64,000 nucleotides of DNA from Omphalotus guepiniiformis (taxonomy: Eukaryota > Basidiomycota > Agaricomycetes > Agaricales > Omphalotaceae). Location: contig JAQOOI010000079.1 of NCBI GenBank assembly GCA_028554645.1, positions 2,108,001 through 2,172,000 on the forward strand, written 5' to 3'. The notes beneath the pieces were generated by a model that did no database searches, was not told the DNA's origin, and was given only the letters and a program-made list of their open reading frames with translations. Of the stretch, positions 59,201 through 64,000 are shown piece after piece (position 1 is the first letter of the stretch; the number at the start of each line of letters is the position of its first letter). A program made the translations under genes and the position numbers.

Positions 59201-59679
59201 TGAAGGAACTATACCGGTTATTAGGCATTCAGGGGAGTTTCACAACGGCATATCACCCACAGACGAATGGACAGACGGAATGGATGAACCAAGAGATTGA
59301 ACATTATCTCCGGTTATTCATCAATCAACATCAGAACGACTGGCATGAATGGTTACCGACAGCAGAGTTTGTGTTGAATGACAGAATACACTCAGCGACG
59401 GGTGTCACTCCGTTCTATGCGGATATGGGACGACATCCGTATAAGGGAACAGCTCCAAGAACTCCGTCGGCAAATCCCACAGCACAGGAATTTGCCGATA
59501 AGATGATCAAGATCAGGGATGAAGTAGGGGCAGCGCTTAAGAAGGCAAAGGAAGACATGACTTGGTATTACAACAAGAAGAGGAAACCATCAGTCGAATA
59601 TAAGCCTAATGACAAAGTATGGCTTGAAGCGACAAACCTGACTTCTGATCGACCAATGAAGAAGTTGGATGATAAATGA
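56254..59679 (+). CDS. pol: Pol polyprotein (PR-RT-RH-IN), copy 1, cut by premature stop
   Basis: Read by -1 frameshift from gag; the frame is open from 56101. With residue 1 at 56101: aspartic protease LLDSGATGSCVN (Asp201); reverse transcriptase with DGKLRPVQDYQKLNE, SKMDVRWGYNN, FGLTNSPATFQAFMN and YLDDIL (Asp542, Asp543); RNase H from FRVEADSSDYANGAVLL (about 683) through YTDHQNLQYF to GKPDALSR; integrase HHCC zinc domain (HHDTVLTGH ... CEKCQA, about 890-940); and catalytic core D964 (GTDLIG), D1024 (HDRGPQ), E1060 (GQTEW), an exact D-D-35-E. All catalytic residues are present. The frame stops at TGA 59677-59679 just where the integrase GPF/Y region begins; open sequence in the same frame continues to the chromodomain. 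Confidence 0.93.
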   Translation, partial: CQSSEVNTGPSELESEQSSVDHKDSNFHFVFNHPENKFASVSTKSDSKPVRERYPPNSPEWIAQRVREDESERAVGILRAWMPTCRAREASEETVAQIRSLDISEAVTAVKSLKKNLRFVKGTKGRDLKLSVTIDDIESGKQIETSALLDSGATGSCVNKEFVERHDLTVKRLPVKMPVYNADGTLNEDGSIEGFIEVRLVMGDHAERIELAVTNLGKTDISLGLDWLRRHNPNIDWNDSTLKFDRCPKKCGYIPYYLKPESDAEVRELEEGDRLFYLNWDGYLRSMNFGKGKKTESKADKYVNEYKDVFDEADFQNLPKRRPWDHAIELKPDFTPVDCKVYPLNPLEQKVLDEFIKENLKSGRIRPSKSPMASPFFFVAKKDGKLRPVQDYQKLNEATIKNKYLLPLIQELIDKLKDSKVFSKMDVRWGYNNIRIKEGDEWKAAFRTNRGLFEPTVMFFGLTNSPATFQAFMNHILRDLINEGHVMVYLDDILVFTNTIEEHESIVKQVLDILRQHKLYLRPEKCEFETSNGEYLGVFVGNGQVQMDPKKVKAVKEWKIPGNKKEVQSFLGFCNFYRRFIRGFSQVAKPLSSLTGNSKWEWTEQQQQAFEELKSRIAEEVVLTIPSDHGQFRVEADSSDYANGAVLLQKIDGKWWPIAFRSRSLNETERNYEIYDKEMMAIMDSLADWRQYLMGAGESFEIYTDHQNLQYFKKPQKLNRRQARWITELSEYDFTLIHKPGKSMGKPDALSRMANHETGEKDNEDVVLLKPELFSINRLEMPEDEILDLIKKKSKVQDNLVNKALEGKEKDWVESEEGIVTWQDRIYVPIDNRLRGKIIGLHHDTVLTGHPGQFKTMELVTRNYWWPGITQDVRKYVKGCEKCQATKIHRTKPTGTLVTNNVPQGPWEVIGTDLIGELPEAGGFNAISVTVDHFTKRTRLVPTHMSLTSEGMARIYRDKIFPIHGLPRKIIHDRGPQYHSRFMKELYRLLGIQGSFTTAYHPQTNGQTEWMNQEIEHYLRLFINQHQNDWHEWLPTAEFVLNDRIHSATGVTPFYADMGRHPYKGTAPRTPSANPTAQEFADKMIKIRDEVGAALKKAKEDMTWYYNKKRKPSVEYKPNDKVWLEATNLTSDRPMKKLDDK

Positions 59680-60195
59680 TTTGGTCCTTTTGAAGTCGTA
59701 AAGAAAGTTGGAGCGACGTCGTATCAACTAAAGATACCGAAGACTTGGAAGAGGATACATCCAGTCTTTAACGAAGTTCTACTGTCACCCTATCATCCGC
59801 CTGAATTCCCCGAGCAGCCTAAGAATGATAATCCACCACCAGTGATAGAAGGAGAAGAACCGGAGTTCGAAGTGGAAGAGATAGTAGATTCAGGGAAATA
59901 TAGGGGAGGGAGATTTGGATACAAAGTCCAATGGAAGGGATACTCGCGGCACGAACAAACATGGGAACCATTAGCAAACCTTGCAAACGCAAAAGAAGCA
60001 ATCGAAGAGTTCCATAAAAAATTCCCCACTAAACCACGACCACCTCAGTTAAGAAAGATTGAGGTCCCAATTTCCTTATTCCCGACATCATTGTTACGAC
60101 CTATCCCTGAAGCATGTACGGAAGTAGTAGAAACAAAGAAGATGCCGACAGAAGCATTAGCAGTGAAGTTAGGACGATGGGGACATCGTCCCTAA
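59680..60195 (+). pseudogene. Integrase tail with chromodomain, separated from Pol by an in-frame TGA
   Basis: The same frame as Pol resumes after TGA with FGPFEVVKKVGATSYQLKIP (GPF/Y module) and WKRIHPVFNEVLLSPYHPPE, then a chromodomain FEVEEIVDSGKYRGGRFGYK / VQWKGYSRHEQTWEP / NAKEAIEEFHKKF (about 59866-60020), and ends at TAA 60193-60195. Chromodomains of chromoviral integrases direct insertion to specific chromatin marks. A single nonsense change separates it from Pol, so this copy would make an integrase without it unless there is readthrough. Confidence 0.85.
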
Positions 60196-60203
60196 GGAGG
60201 GGG
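60194..60203 (+). other. Polypurine tract, copy 1
   Basis: AAGGAGGGGG lies three bases before the 3' LTR and overlaps the last pol-frame stop codon. It is the expected primer for plus-strand DNA synthesis. Confidence 0.75.
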
Positions 60204-60206
60204 TCA

Positions 60207-60658
60207 TGTTACGGATGTTTTCTTTTTTCATCTTATCTCATTGTTTGTACATATAGACACTTTTATTATCAGTAGATAGCATCTTAAGTTATAGATCTAG
60301 GGTTATATTAAATACACACGTAGGTAGCATGATGATCGAGATCAAGCATGTAGACCTCAAGGCGATCACGATCATTAATGAAACACTTGAGGCAATCGAA
60401 CTCATGGTAGACACACGGTGGATTAGTCAAGGGTTATAGCCCAGGGTTTAGGGTTTTATTTACGTATATAACAAGTCCGCTTAGGTAGATATTTCTTTAG
60501 CTTTGATCTTGTCAATAACTCCTCGAGTTTAGACTTGTACATAGCATACTTCCTTGTATTGTCTCTTTTCTCAATTCCACTTTCTGCTTTTCTCTTACTC
60601 GTGTGAAACTAAGATCATTGTGTTTGGTTATTTGAGTTTATAACTCGAGTCGCTGACA
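60207..60658 (+). repeat. 3' LTR of copy 1
   Basis: 452 bp, one difference from the 5' LTR by eye. It is followed directly by the target duplication ACTGT (60659-60663). Confidence 0.93.
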
Positions 60659-60740
60659 ACTGTAGAAGAAAGACCTTTTCCAAAGGCAAAATATTCTAAA
60701 CATATGCCATGATTAGAAACATCTTTTTGGCCCTATACTT
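60659..60740. other. 82-bp host sequence between two retrotransposon copies
   Basis: Starts with the right ACTGT target duplication of copy 1 and ends directly at the TG of the 5' LTR of copy 2; the presumed left target duplication of copy 2 is TACTT (60736-60740). It continues the flank seen left of 54393. Confidence 0.75.
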
Positions 60741-61192
60741 TGTTACGAATGTTTTCTTTTTTCATCTTATCTCATTGTTTGTACATATAGACACTTTTAT
60801 TATCAGTAGATAACATCGTAAGTTATAGATCTAGGGTTATATTAAATACATACGTATGTAGCATGATGATCGAGATCAAGCATGTAGACCTCAAGGCGAT
60901 CACGATCATTAATGAAGTACTTGAGGCGATCGAACTCATGGTAGACATACGGTGTATTAGTCAAGGGTTATAGCCCAGGGTTTAGGGTTTTATTTACGTA
61001 TATAATAAGTCCGCTTAGGTAGATATTTCTTTAGCTTCGATCTTGTCAATAACTCCTCGAGTTTAGACTTGTACTTAGCATACTTCCTTGTATCGTCTCT
61101 ATTCTCAATTCCATTTTCTGCTTTTCTCTTACTCGTGTAAAACTAAGATCATTGTGTTTGGTTATTTGAGTTTATAACTCGAGTCGCTGACA
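60741..61192 (+). repeat. 5' LTR of copy 2
   Basis: 452 bp. TATA box near 60999-61006 and TTAGCTTCGATCTT at 61031-61044, which is perfectly complementary (14 nt) to the primer-binding site at 61194-61207. Confidence 0.9.
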
Positions 61193-61193
61193 T

Positions 61194-61207
61194 AAGATCG
61201 AAGCTAA
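61194..61207 (+). other. Primer-binding site of copy 2 (putative self-priming)
   Basis: AAGATCGAAGCTAA, one base after the LTR. It is the exact 14-nt reverse complement of LTR bases 61031-61044, which lie where the transcript should start, about 30 bp past the TATA box. Confidence 0.65.
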
Positions 61208-61727
61208 CACAACTCACCCGACCAACACAATTCAAGTTTGCCTTCTTGTTGCTATTTCAGTAGCAAGTAAGTTTCTCTTCACCTTCACACGCTTACTTCA
61301 TTTTCTCCCTTTGATATTCGGGTTTCCGTCCGAATTAGGAATCTGTGCTCCATTAGAGTAATTGCGCCTATAGTACAAACGAGTAACGTTGAGTCCGACT
61401 CGGTACTGGCAGCAGAAAGCATCGTCTGATAACCAACCTTCGGGGAGGGGACTTTGCGCTTGGGGAACGAGGTGCACTCCTAGAAAGGCACGCCCAGGTT
61501 TACTCAGCAAGCAAGCACAGATTAGGAACTCGTCTATTAGAGGCAGAAAAGGTCCCGAAATCTCTTCGTGAGGTTACTGACGGACCGAAGTAAACTCTAC
61601 CATTACGGAATCTTGGGGGAACTTTAGCAGTCTCTTCGAAGAAACCACTATCCCATCACCTGTCACACCTTCATACAAATCTCTTTCATCATCTCCCTAT
61701 TCTACCCGACCTCATACTCCTATCAGA

Positions 61728-62621
61728 ATGTCTGAAATTGAAACTTCGCGAGGAAAATCACTCCTCAACAAACCCGATAACTTCACCGGCGTCAAATCCG
61801 AATTCAAGAATTGGCGTCGAAGACTCTTCACATACATCCGTGATAAGAAAAACGGTATCACAACCGACGATGAAAGGATTGATGTTGCGATCTCTTTCAT
61901 GAATGGGAAGCTTGTAGACGGATGGGTCAATAATTACTATAATACCCATTTTGACCAAGACAACGAGAAATGGCAGAAGGACTGGGCGCATTTCAAGCAA
62001 GCCTTGAACAAGGCGTTCCTAGATTCCGGTCTGCAGAGGACAGCGCAGGAGAAGTTGGAGTTGTTGAAGCAGGGAGCGGGGACGGCGGAGGAGTATTTCC
62101 AGGAGTTGGAGATACTATTGACGGAGGCGGATTACAAGAAGGATGACCCGTATGTGGTGCGGCTCATTGAGAAGGGCATTAACGAGAAAACTATTGATGC
62201 CATCTACACGAGGGACGAGTTGCCCAAAGTGTACGAGGAATGGAAGGACGTAGTGATCAAGATTGATCAACTATGGAGAAGGCGTCAGGAATGGCGCAAG
62301 AATCAGAATCAGAACCGACCGGTGTTTACGCCAAGAAGAGAAAGTCCGCAAAATGCGGCAGGAAGTGGTGATCGGAGAGACGCCACAGGAACAACCTTTG
62401 GGGGTACAGGTAAACCCATGGACATTGACGCGGCCCGAAGGAATGGGCAGTGTTTCAATTGCGGACAGAGGGGGCATATCTCGCGGGATTGTCCAGCGAA
62501 GCGGGGTCAGAGAGTGAGGCAGGTGAACGTGCAGGAAGAAGAGAAGAAAGAAGAACAGCCGCCGAGCTGGTTCTTAAACTGGTTGAAATCGGACACGGGT
62601 TTTGTCAGAGCTCAGAAGTGA
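61728..62621 (+). CDS. gag: Gag polyprotein, copy 2
   Basis: 297 residues, nearly identical to copy 1 (differences such as Thr4 to Ile and Met to Thr in the EILL.EADY segment). Same capsid-like region and CCHC knuckle CFNCGQRGHISRDC. Changes between copies are mostly silent, which fits purifying selection during transposition. Intact. Confidence 0.93.
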   Translation: MSEIETSRGKSLLNKPDNFTGVKSEFKNWRRRLFTYIRDKKNGITTDDERIDVAISFMNGKLVDGWVNNYYNTHFDQDNEKWQKDWAHFKQALNKAFLDSGLQRTAQEKLELLKQGAGTAEEYFQELEILLTEADYKKDDPYVVRLIEKGINEKTIDAIYTRDELPKVYEEWKDVVIKIDQLWRRRQEWRKNQNQNRPVFTPRRESPQNAAGSGDRRDATGTTFGGTGKPMDIDAARRNGQCFNCGQRGHISRDCPAKRGQRVRQVNVQEEEKKEEQPPSWFLNWLKSDTGFVRAQK

Positions 62622-62640
62622 ATACAGGTCCTTCTGAGTT
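62597..62640 (+). promoter_or_regulatory. Programmed -1 frameshift cassette at gag/pol, copy 2
   Basis: The same G GGT TTT heptamer (62597-62603), five-base spacer and AGCTCAGAAG / CTTCTGAGTT stem as in copy 1, although the codon just upstream differs (cggacacggg versus cggatacggg). Confidence 0.8.
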
Positions 62641-64000
62641 AGAATCGGAACAGTCTAGTGTAGATCACAAGGACAGCAATTTTCACTTTGTATTTAATCA
62701 TCCTGAGAATAAATTTGCTTCAGTATCTACAAAGTCCGATTCAAAACCTGTGAGAGAACGTTATCCGCCGAATTCACCAGAATGGATAGCGCAGAGAGTA
62801 AGGGAGGATGAGTCAGAACGAGCGGTGGGAATTTTGAGAGCATGGATGCCAACCTGTCGGGCCAGGGAAGCATCGGAAGAAACGGTTGCCCAGATCCGGT
62901 CATTGGACATTAGCGAAGCCGTCACAGCCGTAAAGTCACTCAAGAAAAACTTGCGGTTCGTAAAAGGTACTAAGGGCAGAGATCTCAAGCTGTCTGTTAC
63001 AATCGATGACATCGAAAGTGGCAAGCAGATAGAAACATCGGCATTACTTGACAGTGGAGCAACGGGTTCTTGCGTCAATAAAGAATTCGTAGAGCGACAT
63101 GGCTTAACTGTTAAGAAATTACCAGTAAAGATGCCGGTATACAATGCTGATGGTACCTTAAACGAGGACGGTTCAATTGAAGGGTTCATAGAAGTCAGAT
63201 TGGTAATGGGAGATCATGCGGAACGCATTGAACTTGCTGTTACAAATTTAGGCAAAACGGACATATCCCTAGGACTCGATTGGTTAAGACGTCATAACCC
63301 CAATATAGATTGGAATGACTCAACCTTAAAATTTGATCGATGTCCTAAGAAGTGTGGTTACATACCGTATTACCTAAAACCTGAATCCGACGCTGAAGTC
63401 CGAGAACTGGAAGAAGGGGATCGGTTGTTTTACCTGAATTGGGACGGATATCTTCGGAGTATGAACTTTGGAAAAGGCAAAAAGACTGAGTCAAAAGCAG
63501 ACAAGTACGTCAATGAGTACAAGGATGTTTTTGATGAAGCCGATTTCCAAAATTTACCCAAACGAAGACCCTGGGACCATGCAATTGAACTGAAGCCAGA
63601 CTTTACGCCAGTAGATTGCAAGGTCTATCCATTAAATCCTTTGGAACAGAAAGTTTTAGATGAGTTCATTAAGGAAAATCTGAAATCTGGACGAATTAGA
63701 CCATCAAAGTCACCGATGGCCTCACCATTCTTCTTTGTGGCAAAGAAAGATGGGAAACTTCGACCTGTCCAGGATTATCAAAAATTGAATGAAGCAACGA
63801 TAAAGAACAAATACCTGTTGCCGCTCATTCAAGAACTCATTGATAAACTGAAGGATTCGAAAGTATTTTCGAAAATGGATGTTCGATGGGGATACAATAA
63901 TATCCGGATCAAAGAAGGTGATGAGTGGAAGGCGGCATTTAGGACTAATCGGGGGCTCTTTGAACCAACGGTTATGTTCTTTGGTCTCACAAATTCTCCG
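62603..64000 (+). CDS. pol: Pol polyprotein, copy 2 (partial, cut by window edge)
   Basis: -1 frame relative to gag. I see the protease LLDSGATGSCVN, then RT up to FGLTNSP at the window end. I saw no stop in the part present. Whether copy 2 shares the premature stop of copy 1 lies outside the window. Confidence 0.88.

Larger units (their letters stand above)
54393..60658 (+). mobile_element. Complete Ty3/gypsy chromovirus LTR retrotransposon, copy 1
   Basis: A 6266-bp element: 5' LTR 54393-54844, leader, gag, pol in the -1 frame, polypurine tract, 3' LTR 60207-60658. The LTRs are both 452 bp, begin TGTTAC, end GCTGACA, and I find one difference (T versus A in the cttgtacWtagcat segment), so insertion was recent. 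The 5-bp target duplication ACTGT is perfect (54388-54392 and 60659-60663). Domain order protease-RT-RNase H-integrase-chromodomain places it in the chromoviruses (Metaviridae), probably near the Tf1/sushi-type self-primed group. It inserted next to the broken NACHT-ankyrin gene. Pol has a premature stop, so this copy may be defective on its own. Confidence 0.95.
60741..64000 (+). mobile_element. Ty3/gypsy chromovirus, copy 2 (5' part; runs off the window)
   Basis: Same family and orientation as copy 1. 5' LTR 60741-61192, leader, gag 61728-62621, frameshift cassette, pol to the window end. The LTR begins TGTTACGAATG and differs from the copy 1 LTRs at about a dozen sites, so it is a separate older or sister insertion rather than a duplicate. 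The truncation is by the window, not biological. Confidence 0.93.

Overview
This window looks like nuclear chromosomal DNA of a filamentous basidiomycete, most likely an Agaricomycete. The protein-coding genes are broken by many short (about 45-80 nt) introns, almost all GT-AG with a few GC-AG candidates. Many families are typical of mushroom-forming fungi: a DUF6699 protein, metacaspase-like caspase-domain proteins, CYP64/CYP5144-type P450s, a Gly-rich membrane protein, Zn2Cys6 regulators and a NACHT-ankyrin protein. One tRNA gene carries an intron. I reconstructed the gene models by eye from splice signals and family motifs, so inner exon borders are approximate.

Layout. 0-5.4 kb: a DUF6699 gene (-) in otherwise unexplained DNA. 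5.4-9.6 kb: a secreted FAD-linked oxidoreductase (+) converging on a membrane-anchored aldo-keto reductase (-). 10.2-16.1 kb: two diverged caspase-domain genes in tandem (-). 16.8-21.0 kb: a cytochrome P450 (-) divergent from a flavin amine oxidase (+). 21.6-22.3 kb: remains or partial model of a small Cys-rich GPI-tailed secreted protein. 22.5-24.6 kb: a Zn2Cys6 regulator (-). 27.5-28.4 kb: FKBP12 (+). 29.4 kb: tRNA-Asp(GTC) (-). 30.3-31.3 kb: a TMEM50/Vps68-family membrane protein (-). 32.6-35.0 kb: a second P450 (+). 38.2-45.3 kb: two more regulators of the same Zn2Cys6 family (+) around a Gly-rich membrane protein (-). 45.5-46.1 kb: a MITE-like element. 46.1-47.9 kb: an Old Yellow Enzyme (-). 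48.9-50.0 kb: a MYND-finger protein (-). 50.3-50.6 kb: a second short inverted-repeat element. 51.2-54.2 kb: a broken NACHT-ankyrin (fungal NLR-like) gene.

From 54.4 kb to the right edge the DNA is retrotransposon. A complete Ty3/gypsy chromovirus (54393-60658) has 452-bp LTRs that differ at one base and a 5-bp target duplication (ACTGT). A second copy of the same family starts 82 bp downstream in the same orientation and runs off the window. Both copies show a textbook -1 frameshift cassette at the gag/pol junction: slippery GGGTTTT, 5-nt spacer, then a 10-bp stem enclosing the gag stop. Both also show a primer-binding site complementary to a site inside their own LTR, about 30 bp downstream of a TATA box, which suggests Tf1/sushi-style self-priming. 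Pol of the first copy has one in-frame TGA between integrase and chromodomain.

How the genes relate. The redox genes (FAD oxidoreductase, AKR, two related P450s, amine oxidase, OYE) and three paralogous regulators have the flavour of an accessory or specialised-metabolism neighbourhood, but no backbone synthase is visible and FKBP12, tRNA and TMEM50 interrupt it. Any shared pathway is inference.
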